64,000 nt of DNA from Haemophilus haemolyticus_L (GCF_003490595.1 NZ_QQGY01000007.1:1-64000), one strand, 5' to 3'; counted from the stretch's first letter, positions 19,136-29,254 are shown. The notes: generated by a model not told the origin, from the letters alone. A program made the numbers and translations.

Positions 19136-20044
19136 TTACAGTCTAGTTTTTTCGCCACCAAATTCATCTAATAAATTTTCGGTGAGTTTGGCTAAAATAC
19201 CAGTCATCAGTACAAAATCTGCATCGAAACGCTGCGCAAAATCTTCTTTCAGAATATCATCATTTTTTTCGCGTACACTATCTGCAAATTTTAAACGTTT
19301 GAGGGTGCAATCTTCGTTAAAAACGAAAGTTAAGGTATCTTCCCATTCTAAGGCTAATTTACTTACTACTTTTTTGCCATCTTGCAGAAGAGCGAGAATT
19401 TCTTCATTTTCTAATGGTTGTTTTTTACAACGAATAACGCTGTCTTCCTGACTGCCACGAAGCTCGGCTTCTTCTAATGCAAGTAACCAATGTGGCAAGC
19501 TATCTTGAAGGATCCAATTCGTTAAAATCGTGCTGGGTTCATTAGCAAAGGCTAAAGGCACAACAGGAAGCGAACCTAAGGATTTACGCAGTAATGCGAG
19601 CGCATCTTCCGCGCGTTTACTCGATGCTGCATCAACATGAACAAGATTATTTTCCGTATCAATCCATAGCGACGTATGCTGATTTTTACTAAATGCACGA
19701 GGTAATAAATTCATCACGACATCATCTTTTAATGTCTGTTTTTCTACCTTTTTAAGTTTGCGATTTTCTTTTTGTTCAAGGCTTTCAATGCGTTCATCAA
19801 GTTCACGTTTGACCACATTTGTCGGCAAGATTTTTTCTTCTTTTTTCGCCACTAATAGAATTTGCTTTCCTACAGAAAAATAGAGTAAATCACTTCCTCG
19901 TAATGGGGCTGACCAGCCAAATTTACTTTGATCTTGGGCACCGCAAGGATGGAATTGACAATCTTCCAGTTGAGTTTGTAGCTGTGTAAGATCCCAATCT
20001 AGCGGTTTAGTTAGTCTATAAGTCATTAAATTTTTGAACCACAT
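19136..20044 (-). CDS. rdgC: Recombination-associated protein RdgC
   Basis: A 302-residue nucleoid-associated protein that forms a ring on double-stranded DNA and modulates RecA. Typical RdgC start MWFKNLMTYRLTKPLDWD. The frame is open 13 codons further upstream, but 20044 gives the family start and length. It is divergent from proC. Confidence 0.92.
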   Translation of the reverse strand: MWFKNLMTYRLTKPLDWDLTQLQTQLEDCQFHPCGAQDQSKFGWSAPLRGSDLLYFSVGKQILLVAKKEEKILPTNVVKRELDERIESLEQKENRKLKKVEKQTLKDDVVMNLLPRAFSKNQHTSLWIDTENNLVHVDAASSKRAEDALALLRKSLGSLPVVPLAFANEPSTILTNWILQDSLPHWLLALEEAELRGSQEDSVIRCKKQPLENEEILALLQDGKKVVSKLALEWEDTLTFVFNEDCTLKRLKFADSVREKNDDILKEDFAQRFDADFVLMTGILAKLTENLLDEFGGEKTRL

Positions 20045-20109
20045 CGTAACACTTCCTTCAATATAGGGTAGAATGTGTAGCATTATAGCCCATAAAAGTA
20101 GGAAAAACG

Positions 20110-20925
20110 ATGCAACACAAATTGATTGCCTTTATTGGCGGCGGCAATATGGCAAAGGCGATTATTCTTGGTTTATTGAAACAAGGTTATCCTGGTGAGC
20201 AAATTATTGTGAATGATCCGAATGAGGAAAAAAGAGCATTTTTTGCCAATCTTGGTGTGGCAACTTCAGAAAATAATGTGGAAAGTGTAATCAAAGCGGA
20301 AGTTGTATTGCTTGCGGTCAAACCTCAAATGATAGCTGATGTTTGTTCGCCACTAAGTGCGGTGGATTTTTCCGATAAATTATTAATTTCCATTGCTGCG
20401 GGGATTTCAACTGAACGCTTGAACGCATTAATTCCAAGTATAAAATCGATAGTGCGCGTCATGCCAAATACGCCAGCATTAGTAGGGGAAGGCATGGCAG
20501 GTTTATTTTCACCGAAAAATACGAGCGAAAATCACCGCACTTTTGCACAAGATTTATTGGGAGCTGTGGGAAGAACGATTTGGGTGGATGATGAAACTCA
20601 AATGCACGCGGTAACTGCCGCTTCAGGAAGTAGTCCAGCCTATTTCTTTTTGATGCTGGAAGCGATGCAGCAAGCCTTAATCAAAATGAATATTGATGAG
20701 AAAACTGCCCGTGAATTAGTGCAGCAATCCATGCTTGGTGCAGCAAAAATGGTGGCAGAGAATCCGCAAATTGCACTTTCAACTTTGCGTGAAAATGTCA
20801 CCTCGAAAGGTGGCACTACTGCGGCGGCGTTAGCGGTATTTGACGCTCAACATTTTAATCAAACAATAGAGCAAGCTATGCAGGCTTGTTTGTCTCGTTC
20901 ACAAGAAATGGAAACTTTATTCTGA
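20110..20925 (+). CDS. proC: Pyrroline-5-carboxylate reductase
   Basis: The last step of proline synthesis. A 271-residue protein with an N-terminal Rossmann motif FIGGGNMAKAI and the family segments RVMPNTPALVGEGM and AASGSSPAYFFLMLEAM. It overlaps the following transporter start by one base. Confidence 0.95.
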   Translation: MQHKLIAFIGGGNMAKAIILGLLKQGYPGEQIIVNDPNEEKRAFFANLGVATSENNVESVIKAEVVLLAVKPQMIADVCSPLSAVDFSDKLLISIAAGISTERLNALIPSIKSIVRVMPNTPALVGEGMAGLFSPKNTSENHRTFAQDLLGAVGRTIWVDDETQMHAVTAASGSSPAYFFLMLEAMQQALIKMNIDEKTARELVQQSMLGAAKMVAENPQIALSTLRENVTSKGGTTAAALAVFDAQHFNQTIEQAMQACLSRSQEMETLF

Positions 20926-22091
20926 TGCAAGTTCGTCCTTTTTATTGGCTCGCCCTGAGCTTTTTAGGTTACTACTGCGCTTATGGCGTATTTTTGCCGT
21001 TTTTCCCTGCATGGTTGAAATCGCAACAATATGGTGAAGAAATGATTGGTTTGGTGATCGGGAGTGCTTATATTTTCCGATTTGCAGGCGGATTATTTTT
21101 TTCATCGCTGATTAAAAAAGCCAATCATATTATTAATTCCTTACGCCTGTTGGCATTAGCATCGGTCATTATCATGGCGGCAATGAGTTTAGTTGCACAT
21201 AATTTTTGGTTGTTGTTTATTGCTATTGGTTTATATGCCTCTGTGAATTCAGCGGGAATGCCGATTGGAGATTCGTTGGCATCCACTTGGCAACGCCAAA
21301 TTGGCTTGGATTACGGTAAAGTACGTTTAATTGGCTCTGCTGCCTTTATCCTTGGCGTAGTGGTGTTTGGTGGCATGATTGGCTGGGTAGGTGAGCAAAA
21401 TATCGTGTGGATTTTAACCGCACTTTTATCTTTCTATACCATCATTCAGCTTTTAAAACCGACCATTCCCCCAAAAGATGAAATACCTGAAGGCGGCGCT
21501 CAAAATAATATTGGTTTTATTGCTTTACTGAAAAATCCCATTACATTGCGTGTCATGATTGCAGTAGGGCTCATTCAAGGCTCTCATGCGGCTTATTATG
21601 TTTATAGCACGATTTATTGGACAAGTATTGGGATCTCCGTTTCTCAAACTAGCTTACTTTGGGGCATTGGCGTATTAGCAGAAATTGTATTATTTTTCTT
21701 CTCTCGTCGCTTATTTCAAAATATTTCTATCAGTGTGCTGCTTTATATTTCTACGCTTGCGTGCATCGGACGCTGGGCTGTAATGGGATATATTGAAGAT
21801 TTTTGGTTGATATTCTTATTGCAACTTATGCACAGTTTAACCTATGCCGTGTGCCATTATGCGATTGTTCGCTATATCACCACCCAGCCGCAAAGCCATA
21901 TTGCGAAGTTACAAGGTTTGTATAATGGTTTATCGAATGGGGTACTCATTGCCATTTTCACCGCGATTGCAGGTATGATTTATCCAACTTCGCCAGCGAT
22001 GACATTTTTATTTATGAGTATCATTGCGGCAGCCGCATTTTTTGTGATTCCACGCAAGTTAAATGCTTTTTTGATTGTTCAGCATAAATAG
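20925..22091 (+). CDS. MFS transporter, HcaT/PPP-family-like
   Basis: A 388-residue, twelve-helix major facilitator protein of the group named after 3-phenylpropionate transporter HcaT. MQVRPFYWLALSFLGYYCAY and the loop RLIGSAAFILGV fit. ATG at 20925 overlaps the proC TGA, so it is coupled. Substrate unknown; phenylpropionate use is unlikely in Haemophilus. Confidence 0.8.
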   Translation: MQVRPFYWLALSFLGYYCAYGVFLPFFPAWLKSQQYGEEMIGLVIGSAYIFRFAGGLFFSSLIKKANHIINSLRLLALASVIIMAAMSLVAHNFWLLFIAIGLYASVNSAGMPIGDSLASTWQRQIGLDYGKVRLIGSAAFILGVVVFGGMIGWVGEQNIVWILTALLSFYTIIQLLKPTIPPKDEIPEGGAQNNIGFIALLKNPITLRVMIAVGLIQGSHAAYYVYSTIYWTSIGISVSQTSLLWGIGVLAEIVLFFFSRRLFQNISISVLLYISTLACIGRWAVMGYIEDFWLIFLLQLMHSLTYAVCHYAIVRYITTQPQSHIAKLQGLYNGLSNGVLIAIFTAIAGMIYPTSPAMTFLFMSIIAAAAFFVIPRKLNAFLIVQHK

Positions 22092-22121
22092 AACGCATCG
22101 CTTTCCTTGTAGAAAAGTAAT

Positions 22122-23015
22122 ATGAAAAATCTTGCACTTATTGATTTGTTCCTTAACGAATATTGGATTGAAAAAGGGCTTTCAGACAATACCGTTCAAT
22201 CTTATCGTTTGGATTTAACCGCACTTTGTGATTGGTTGGATAAAAACGACTTGTCTTTGGAAACTTTAGATGCTGTAGATTTGCAAGGTTTTCTGGGTGA
22301 ACGTTTGGAGAAAGGTTACAAAGCCACTAGCACCGCGCGAATATTAAGTGCAATGCGTAAACTTTTCCAATATTTATATCGGGAAAAATACCGAGTGGAT
22401 GATCCAAGTGCGGTGTTAAGTTCGCCTAAATTACCCAGTCGCTTGCCAAAATATTTAACTGAGCAACAAGTGTCTGATTTGCTCAATACGCCAGATGTGG
22501 ACGTGCCTTTGGAGTTGCGTGATAAAGCAATGTTAGAGTTGCTTTATGCGACGGGGCTTCGTGTAACGGAGTTAGTTTCGCTGACGATTGAAAACATGAG
22601 CGTGCAACAAGGCGTGGTGCGAGTGATTGGTAAAGGGAATAAAGAGCGTATTGTGCCAATGGGAGAAGAAGCAGCCTATTGGGTTCGTCAATTTATGCTT
22701 TATGGTCGCCCTGTTCTCTTAAATGGTCAGAGTTCTGATGTTGTGTTTCCAAGTCAGCGCGCACAGCAAATGACTCGTCAAACTTTCTGGCATCGTGTAA
22801 AACATTATGCCATTCTCGCGGATATTGATGCTGATGCACTTTCCCCTCACGTTCTTCGCCATGCTTTTGCCACCCATTTAGTGAATCACGGTGCGGATTT
22901 ACGTGTGGTGCAAATGTTGCTAGGACATACAGATTTATCCACAACACAGATTTATACTCATGTGGCAAAAGAGAGATTGAAACGATTGCATGAAAGATTT
23001 CATCCTAGAGGATAG
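22122..23015 (+). CDS. xerD: Site-specific tyrosine recombinase XerD
   Basis: With XerC it resolves chromosome dimers at dif under FtsK control. It is 297 aa. The catalytic set is visible in ATGLRVTELVSL (Arg), HVLRHAFATHLVNHG (His-x-x-Arg), LGHTDLSTTQIYTHV (His and Tyr nucleophile). N-terminal SAM-like DNA-binding domain at residues ~1-95. It is a housekeeping recombinase, not a mobile-element integrase. Confidence 0.94.
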   Translation: MKNLALIDLFLNEYWIEKGLSDNTVQSYRLDLTALCDWLDKNDLSLETLDAVDLQGFLGERLEKGYKATSTARILSAMRKLFQYLYREKYRVDDPSAVLSSPKLPSRLPKYLTEQQVSDLLNTPDVDVPLELRDKAMLELLYATGLRVTELVSLTIENMSVQQGVVRVIGKGNKERIVPMGEEAAYWVRQFMLYGRPVLLNGQSSDVVFPSQRAQQMTRQTFWHRVKHYAILADIDADALSPHVLRHAFATHLVNHGADLRVVQMLLGHTDLSTTQIYTHVAKERLKRLHERFHPRG

Positions 23016-23201
23016 ATAAATCTAATAAGGCTTTACATGCTAATTGTGGTTTTCTAATTGAGTTCATTGACCAAATCAGGTAAACTACCGTCCCGTCTTT
23101 GATAGCTAGTTATCTTCGATTTTTGACCGCACTTTTGGTTGATTTTGTCTGTAAGATGATTAGCTATAATCATTTATATCCCAATACAGATTAGGTTCCC
23201 T

Positions 23202-24839
23202 ATGGCTACAAATTATATTTTCGTCACTGGCGGTGTGGTTTCATCGTTAGGTAAAGGCATTGCGGCAGCATCATTGGCGGCAATTTTAGAAGCTCGTGGT
23301 TTAAACGTAACTATTATGAAATTAGATCCATATATTAATGTGGATCCAGGTACGATGAGCCCAACCCAACATGGGGAAGTTTTCGTCACTCAAGATGGTG
23401 CTGAAACAGATTTAGATTTAGGTCACTATGAGCGTTTTATCCGCACGAAAATGACTAAACGTAATAACTTCACCACAGGCAAAATTTATTCTGAAGTATT
23501 ACGTAAAGAGCGTCGTGGCGATTATCTTGGTGCAACAATTCAAGTGATTCCACATATTACCAATGAAATTAAAGATCGCGTTATTGCTGGTGCTCAAGGT
23601 CATGACGTTGTGATTGTTGAGGTTGGTGGCACTGTTGGGGATATTGAATCACTTCCATTCTTAGAAGCATTGCGTCAATTAGCCGTTCAAGTTGGTCGTG
23701 AACATACGTTATTTATGCACTTGACCTTAGTGCCTTACATTCCAACGGCGGGTGAAGTAAAAACTAAACCAACCCAACATTCGGTAAAAGAATTACTTTC
23801 TATTGGTATTCAACCTGATGTGTTGATTTGTCGTTCCGATCGTATGATTCCGCCAAATGAGCGTGCGAAAATTGCTTTATTTTGTAATGTTGCAGAACGT
23901 GCAGTAATTTCATTAAAAGATGTAAATTCGATTTATCAAATCCCAGCATTATTAAAATCTCAAGGTTTAGATGATTTTGTCTGTGAACGTTTCCGTTTAA
24001 CTTGCCCTGAAGCGGATCTTTCTGAATGGGAGCAAGTACTTTATAAACAAGCTAATCCAGTGGGTGAAGTGACCATTGGCATGGTGGGTAAATATACTGA
24101 GTTACCCGATGCCTATAAATCTGTAAATGAAGCGTTGAAGCATGCAGGTTTGACTAATCGTTTAAGCGTTAACATTAAATATATTGATTCCCAAGATGTT
24201 GAAACCAAAGGTGTTGAAGTATTAAAAGGCATTGATGGCATTCTTGTTCCAGGTGGATTTGGTTATCGTGGTGTGGAAGGTAAAATTCGTACCGCACAAT
24301 ATGCACGTGAAAACAAAATTCCTTACTTGGGCATTTGCTTAGGTATGCAGATCGCGTTGATTGAATATGCACGTAATGTAGCGGGTTTAACTAAAGCAAA
24401 TTCGTCTGAATTTGATAAAGATTGTGAACAACCTGTGGTTGCATTAATCACAGAATGGCAAGATGCGGATGGTAATACTGAAGTACGTACCGATGAATCT
24501 GATCTTGGTGGAACAATGCGTTTAGGCGCGCAGCAATGTCATTTGGTGTCAGGCAGCCGTGCTAGTGAGCTTTATGGCAAAGAAACCATTGAAGAACGTC
24601 ATCGTCATCGCTATGAAGTGAACAATACCTTGCTTCCACAAATTGAAAAAGCAGGATTGAAAGTAACGGGTTTATCTGCAGATAAAAAATTGGTAGAAAT
24701 TATCGAAGTGCCAAATCATCCTTGGTTCGTCGCTTGCCAATTCCATCCAGAATTTACTTCTACGCCTCGTGATGGTCATCCGTTGTTTGCAGGCTTTGTA
24801 AAAGCAGCTTATGAAAATCACAAACAATCTGTGAAGTAA
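23202..24839 (+). CDS. pyrG: CTP synthase
   Basis: Converts UTP to CTP with glutamine as nitrogen donor. It is 545 aa: an N-terminal synthetase domain (FVTGGVVSSLGKGI and HGEVFVTQDGAETDLDLG) and a C-terminal class I amidotransferase domain (catalytic Cys in YLGICLGMQIALIE, His-Glu in CQFHPEF). It lies directly before eno, as in E. coli. Confidence 0.97.
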   Translation: MATNYIFVTGGVVSSLGKGIAAASLAAILEARGLNVTIMKLDPYINVDPGTMSPTQHGEVFVTQDGAETDLDLGHYERFIRTKMTKRNNFTTGKIYSEVLRKERRGDYLGATIQVIPHITNEIKDRVIAGAQGHDVVIVEVGGTVGDIESLPFLEALRQLAVQVGREHTLFMHLTLVPYIPTAGEVKTKPTQHSVKELLSIGIQPDVLICRSDRMIPPNERAKIALFCNVAERAVISLKDVNSIYQIPALLKSQGLDDFVCERFRLTCPEADLSEWEQVLYKQANPVGEVTIGMVGKYTELPDAYKSVNEALKHAGLTNRLSVNIKYIDSQDVETKGVEVLKGIDGILVPGGFGYRGVEGKIRTAQYARENKIPYLGICLGMQIALIEYARNVAGLTKANSSEFDKDCEQPVVALITEWQDADGNTEVRTDESDLGGTMRLGAQQCHLVSGSRASELYGKETIEERHRHRYEVNNTLLPQIEKAGLKVTGLSADKKLVEIIEVPNHPWFVACQFHPEFTSTPRDGHPLFAGFVKAAYENHKQSVK

Positions 24840-24856
24840 TGGATTAAATTGGGATA

Positions 24857-24898
24857 AAAAGAGCGGTGAGAAACAACAAATTTTTTCACCGCTCTTTT
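24857..24898 (+). terminator. Terminator after pyrG
   Basis: A perfect 13-bp stem (24857-24869 with 24886-24898) whose 3' arm ends in a T run. The 190-base pyrG-eno gap otherwise holds only the eno leader. Confidence 0.8.
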
Positions 24899-25029
24899 AT
24901 TTTGTAAAAATAGATAAAGATCAAAGCATACGCATTTTTTACAAGACAAAATCTCAAAATAGCTTTATCATATCGCCTGTTTTAGGCTCGCCTAACCCGT
25001 TTTAATTAACTTAATTGAGGAAAATAAAA

Positions 25030-26340
25030 ATGGCAAAAATCGTTAAAGTGATTGGTCGCGAAATCATCGACTCACGCGGTAATCCAACTGTTGAAGCTGA
25101 AGTTCATCTTGAAGGTGGTTTTGTTGGTTTAGCAGCGGCCCCATCTGGTGCATCAACTGGTTCTCGCGAAGCATTAGAATTGCGCGATGGTGACAAATCT
25201 CGTTTCTTAGGTAAAGGCGTATTAAAAGCTGTAGCAGCAGTAAATGGTCCAATTGCTGAAGCAATTCTTGGTAAAGATGCGTCTAACCAAGCTGAAATCG
25301 ACCAAATCATGATCGATTTAGATGGAACCGAAAACAAATCTAACTTTGGTGCAAACGCAATCTTAGCGGTATCTTTAGCAAACGCAAAAGCAGCTGCAGC
25401 ATCTAAAGGTTTACCACTTTACGCTTACATCGCAGGATTAAACGGCACACCAGGCGTTTACTCTATGCCATTACCAATGATGAACATCATCAACGGTGGT
25501 GAGCACGCAGATAACAACGTGGATATCCAAGAATTCATGATTCAACCAGTTGGTGCGAAAACATTACGTGAAGCACTTCGTATCGGTGCTGAAGTATTCC
25601 ACAACCTTGCTAAAGTATTAAAATCTAAAGGCATGAGCACAGCAGTTGGTGACGAAGGTGGTTTCGCACCTAACTTAGCATCTAACGCAGACGCTTTAGC
25701 ATGTATCAAAGAAGCAGTAGAGAAAGCAGGTTACGTATTAAGTAAAGACGTGACTTTAGCGATGGACTGCGCATCTTCTGAGTTCTACAACAAAGAAACT
25801 GGCAAATACGAAATGAAAGGCGAAGGCCGTTCATTCACTTCTCAAGAGTTCACACATTATCTTGAAGAATTAACTAAACAATACCCAATCGTGTCTATCG
25901 AAGATGGTCAAGATGAATCTGACTGGGAAGGTTTTGCATACCAAACTAAAGTGTTAGGCGACCGAGTTCAATTAGTGGGCGACGACTTATTCGTAACTAA
26001 CACTAAAATCTTAAAAGAAGGTATCGAAAAAGGTATCGCTAACTCTATCTTAATCAAATTCAACCAAATCGGTTCTTTAACTGAAACTTTAGCCGCAATC
26101 AAAATGGCTAAAGATGCAGGTTACACCGCGGTGATCTCTCACCGTTCTGGTGAAACCGAAGATGCAACCATCGCTGATTTAGCGGTTGGTACAGCAGCAG
26201 GTCAAATCAAAACTGGTTCTATGAGCCGTTCTGACCGTATTGCGAAATACAACCAATTAATCCGTATTGAAGAAGCATTAGAACGCGCAGGTACTCCAGC
26301 AGCATTCCCAGGCTTAAAAGCGGTTAAAGGTCAAGCGTAA
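25030..26340 (+). CDS. eno: Enolase
   Basis: 2-phosphoglycerate to PEP in glycolysis; also part of the RNA degradosome in related species. It is 436 aa, with the enolase signature ILIKFNQIGSLTETL and the GEHADNNVDIQEFM segment. ATG at 25030 (MAKIVKVIGREI) is the family start; the in-frame ATG at 25015 adds five residues and is unlikely. Codon use is strongly biased, as expected for high expression. Confidence 0.97.
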   Translation: MAKIVKVIGREIIDSRGNPTVEAEVHLEGGFVGLAAAPSGASTGSREALELRDGDKSRFLGKGVLKAVAAVNGPIAEAILGKDASNQAEIDQIMIDLDGTENKSNFGANAILAVSLANAKAAAASKGLPLYAYIAGLNGTPGVYSMPLPMMNIINGGEHADNNVDIQEFMIQPVGAKTLREALRIGAEVFHNLAKVLKSKGMSTAVGDEGGFAPNLASNADALACIKEAVEKAGYVLSKDVTLAMDCASSEFYNKETGKYEMKGEGRSFTSQEFTHYLEELTKQYPIVSIEDGQDESDWEGFAYQTKVLGDRVQLVGDDLFVTNTKILKEGIEKGIANSILIKFNQIGSLTETLAAIKMAKDAGYTAVISHRSGETEDATIADLAVGTAAGQIKTGSMSRSDRIAKYNQLIRIEEALERAGTPAAFPGLKAVKGQA

Positions 26341-26366
26341 TTCACGCTGAATTTACTGTAAAATCT

Positions 26367-26400
26367 CACCGCACTTTGTATAAAAGTGCGGTGTTTTTTT
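26367..26400 (+). terminator. Paired uptake-sequence terminator after eno
   Basis: Inverted uptake sequences CACCGCACTT and AAGTGCGGTG form a 10-bp stem followed by seven T. This is the classic Haemophilus use of paired uptake sequences as terminators. Confidence 0.9.
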
Positions 26401-26411
26401 AGGGAGTTTTT

Positions 26412-27050
26412 ATGAATACTCAATCTAATTCATTGCTTACTGAACCTTGGTTATCTTGGGCGATTGAAATTCAAAGTATTGCACAAAGTGGCTTGGCTTA
26501 TTGTAAAAATATTTATGATATAGAACGCTATGAGCGTCTTCGAGATTTAGCAGCTGAAATGATTAGCCATAAAATGGCAATACCAAAAGAAACGGTTAAA
26601 AATCTTTTTTGTAATGAGGATGGCTACCAAACTCCAAAAATAGATACTCGGGCAGCGATTTTTCAAGACGATAAAATTTTGTTAGTGCTAGAAAATGATG
26701 GACTTTGGTCATTGCCTGGGGGATGGGTTGATGTATTGGAGACACTTCATAGTAATACAGTAAAAGAGGTGTATGAGGAAGCAGGGCTTGATGTGAAGCC
26801 AACTTTTATTATTGCAATCCACGACCAGCATAAGCATAACTATCCACCTTTGGCTCATCGTGTACAGAAGGCTTTTATTATGTGTGAAAGATTGTCAGGT
26901 GAATTTAAGAAGAACAGTGAAACGTTGGAGTCTGCTTATTTTTCCTTGGATAAACTTCCACCAATGAATGATGCAAAAAATACGAAAGCTCAAGTAGAGC
27001 TTTGTTTTCAAGCATATAATAGTTGCCATTGGATTACACAATTTGATTAG
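26412..27050 (+). CDS. NUDIX hydrolase with N-terminal helical domain
   Basis: A 212-residue protein. A helical N-terminal region (~1-75, resembling the Nudix N-terminal hydrolase domain) is followed by a NUDIX fold. The NUDIX box spans about residues 103-126 (GGWVDVLETL then VKEVYEEAG, with Lys replacing the usual Arg). Such proteins hydrolyse nucleoside diphosphate derivatives, often ADP-ribose; the substrate is not evident here. It is the first of four tightly spaced genes (next start 8 nt after its stop). Confidence 0.82.
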   Translation: MNTQSNSLLTEPWLSWAIEIQSIAQSGLAYCKNIYDIERYERLRDLAAEMISHKMAIPKETVKNLFCNEDGYQTPKIDTRAAIFQDDKILLVLENDGLWSLPGGWVDVLETLHSNTVKEVYEEAGLDVKPTFIIAIHDQHKHNYPPLAHRVQKAFIMCERLSGEFKKNSETLESAYFSLDKLPPMNDAKNTKAQVELCFQAYNSCHWITQFD

Positions 27051-27058
27051 GAAAGATT

Positions 27059-27478
27059 ATGTTACATTTAACTTTAGAGGATGAACTCTTTTTAGGAACG
27101 CCAAAGCAAGTGGGAACGCATTCTACGGTATTTGAGCATTTTGCTGTAATGTTTGAAGATGACGGTGAAACGGGCTATTTTTATGCACTTGATATGCGTC
27201 AAAATGCTCAACCGATAGTGGATATGTTGCATGTGTATAATGTTGATTCAACCTCTAATCATCATGAAGCGCGCAAACTTGAAATTTGTTGGGATGAGAG
27301 TGGTTATTTAGCATTGTTGCTTATTAATGGCTATCCTCATGCCGTATTTGATTTTGCTCGTTTAGTCGGCTATAACAGCAATAAATATCCACAACCAGAT
27401 TTAATGAGTATGTGGACTCGTGAAGAAATTACCAATAAACAGGCCGAGCAATGGCTAGGCGTGAAAACCATTCGATAA
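27059..27478 (+). CDS. DUF2251-family protein
   Basis: A 139-residue soluble protein I recognise as the DUF2251 type seen upstream of YgiB/YgiC-like genes in Haemophilus. It has no signal peptide or catalytic motif that I can name. Acidic and aromatic residues are frequent (FEDDGETGYFYALDM). Function unknown; the operon position suggests a shared role with the next two genes. Confidence 0.7.
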   Translation: MLHLTLEDELFLGTPKQVGTHSTVFEHFAVMFEDDGETGYFYALDMRQNAQPIVDMLHVYNVDSTSNHHEARKLEICWDESGYLALLLINGYPHAVFDFARLVGYNSNKYPQPDLMSMWTREEITNKQAEQWLGVKTIR

Positions 27479-27490
27479 AAATTGAGAACA

Positions 27491-28072
27491 ATGAAAAAGA
27501 AAAATCAGATTTTAGTTAGTTTATCTATTGTGGCCTTATTAGGAGGCTGTTCAGAAGAACAAGTACAACGTGATGTGTATCAGTCTTTAGATGATTGTTT
27601 AGCGGATTGGAAAAAAATTGAGCTTTGTGAGGCAGATAAAAATACCGAGAGTACTCAGAAAACTGAAACCACACCACAACAGGGGCTTGGTTTAAATATT
27701 CGTGATAATGGTAATGAAGAAAGTGCGGTAAAAAATCCAGCTGAAAATAATGCACAAGCGAATCAAAGCGAGAACAATGTCGAATCGACTGCAAAAGCTG
27801 AAAGTACCGATCCTTCTTTAGGGGCCGCGATTGCTGGTGGCGTTATGGGGTATATGGCGGCTCGTGCAATTAGTAGTTTCCTTGGCCCAAGTTATCATCC
27901 TGGAAATCGAGCTGTCACCACGCCAACAGGGCAAGTTGTGCAACCGCAAACAAATCGTTCTGTTGGAAAACCAATGCTTGTGAAAGGAAATGCAGGAAGC
28001 ATGAATAGCAAACCTGTATCTCGTGGTGGTTTTAGTAGCCCAAATAATACTAATCGTAGCAGTGGGGGCTAA
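27491..28072 (+). CDS. YgiB-like DUF1190 lipoprotein
   Basis: A 193-residue predicted lipoprotein: N-terminal basic/hydrophobic signal with lipobox LLGG|C. It then has a short Cys-containing domain (DDCLADWKKIELC), a Gln/Asn/Ser-rich spacer, a glycine-rich segment GAAIAGGVMGYMAARAI and a low-complexity tail. ATG at 27491 is preferred over TTG at 27482. Its stop abuts the next ATG, as in the E. coli ygiBC pair. Confidence 0.8.
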   Translation: MKKKNQILVSLSIVALLGGCSEEQVQRDVYQSLDDCLADWKKIELCEADKNTESTQKTETTPQQGLGLNIRDNGNEESAVKNPAENNAQANQSENNVESTAKAESTDPSLGAAIAGGVMGYMAARAISSFLGPSYHPGNRAVTTPTGQVVQPQTNRSVGKPMLVKGNAGSMNSKPVSRGGFSSPNNTNRSSGG

Positions 28073-29254
28073 ATGAAACGTGTAACAGGGTTTCCTACTC
28101 GACCAGATATGGTGCAACAGCTACTTAATGTTGGGTTTGATTATTATAACTTGCCTTCCAGTGATGGATCTCATTATTGGTCTGATAATGTCGCCTATGA
28201 ATTTACCTTAGCGGAAATTGATCGCATTGAGGATACCACTAATGAATTGCATTCAATGTGTTTAGATTTTGCGGCGGATGAAATTAAAAAAGGCGATTAT
28301 GAAAATTATCGTTTTACAGAGTTGCAAAAACAGCTTATTGAAACCTCTTGGCGTAACCAAGATCCTTATTTATATGGGCGTTTTGATTTTGGCTATGATG
28401 GCGAAAACTTAAAAATGTTTGAATATAACGCAGATACGCCAACATCTTTATTGGAGGCTGCCGTGGTTCAATGGCAGTGGTTGGAGCAAATTGAGGGCTT
28501 AAAACACCGTGATCAGTTCAACTGGATTCATGAAGAATTAATTAAACATTTCCAATTTTTGAAACAACAAAGTGGTAAAACAGATTTCCATTTGGGTGCC
28601 ATGCAAGATGCTGGCCGTGAAGATTGGGGCAATGTCGATTATTTAGCTGATGTGGCTTATAACGCAGGTTGGAATATTCATCAATTAGCGGTGGAAGATA
28701 TTGGCTATAACAGCGAAACAAAAAAATTTGTAGATTTAAATGATCAGCCTATTGAAATGTTATTTAAATTGTATCCGCTGGAATGGCTAAGCCACGCTGA
28801 GTTTGCTCGCCATATTACGACGGCTTCAACACGATTTATTGAACCAGCGTGGAAAATGTTGTTAAGTAATAAAGCACTATTGGCAAAACTTTGGGCGCGT
28901 TATCCTAATCATCCGAATTTATTGCCTGCTTATTTTACGCCTTTTGAACTACCAAAAGATTTATCGATGTGGGTGAAAAAACCATTGTTAGGTCGAGAAG
29001 GTGCCAATGTCTTCTATTATGAGAAAAACAATGGCGTAGAATTTGCAGCGAAAGGAAGCGAACACTCTACGTTTTATGGTAATTCAGGTTATGTTTATCA
29101 ACAAAAATTTGAATTACCGAGTTTTGATGGAATGTATCCCATTATCGGCTCTTGGGTTGTGGGTGATGTGGCTTGCGGTATGGGATTACGCGAAGATTTT
29201 ACTGCAGTGACGGGGAATGATAGCCATTTTATACCTCATTATTTTGTACCTTAA
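28073..29254 (+). CDS. Glutathionylspermidine synthase-like ATP-grasp protein (YgiC-like)
   Basis: A 393-residue protein of the GSP_synth family. The segments FDFGYDGENLKMFEYNADTP and KPLLGREGANV are typical of its ATP-grasp fold. YgiC/YjfC proteins resemble the synthetase half of Gsp but lack the amidase half; their in vivo amide product is not settled. It starts directly after the ygiB-like stop. An uptake-sequence-pair terminator follows. Confidence 0.85.
   Translation: MKRVTGFPTRPDMVQQLLNVGFDYYNLPSSDGSHYWSDNVAYEFTLAEIDRIEDTTNELHSMCLDFAADEIKKGDYENYRFTELQKQLIETSWRNQDPYLYGRFDFGYDGENLKMFEYNADTPTSLLEAAVVQWQWLEQIEGLKHRDQFNWIHEELIKHFQFLKQQSGKTDFHLGAMQDAGREDWGNVDYLADVAYNAGWNIHQLAVEDIGYNSETKKFVDLNDQPIEMLFKLYPLEWLSHAEFARHITTASTRFIEPAWKMLLSNKALLAKLWARYPNHPNLLPAYFTPFELPKDLSMWVKKPLLGREGANVFYYEKNNGVEFAAKGSEHSTFYGNSGYVYQQKFELPSFDGMYPIIGSWVVGDVACGMGLREDFTAVTGNDSHFIPHYFVP

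Noticed and set aside
22122..23015. Tyrosine recombinase as a possible integrase of a genomic island
   Set aside because: Length, motifs and context fit housekeeping XerD; there is no attachment site, tRNA or cargo beside it.
27525..27794. His-rich minus-strand frame opposite the ygiB-like gene
   Set aside because: It is the reverse of low-complexity coding sequence and has no ribosome site.
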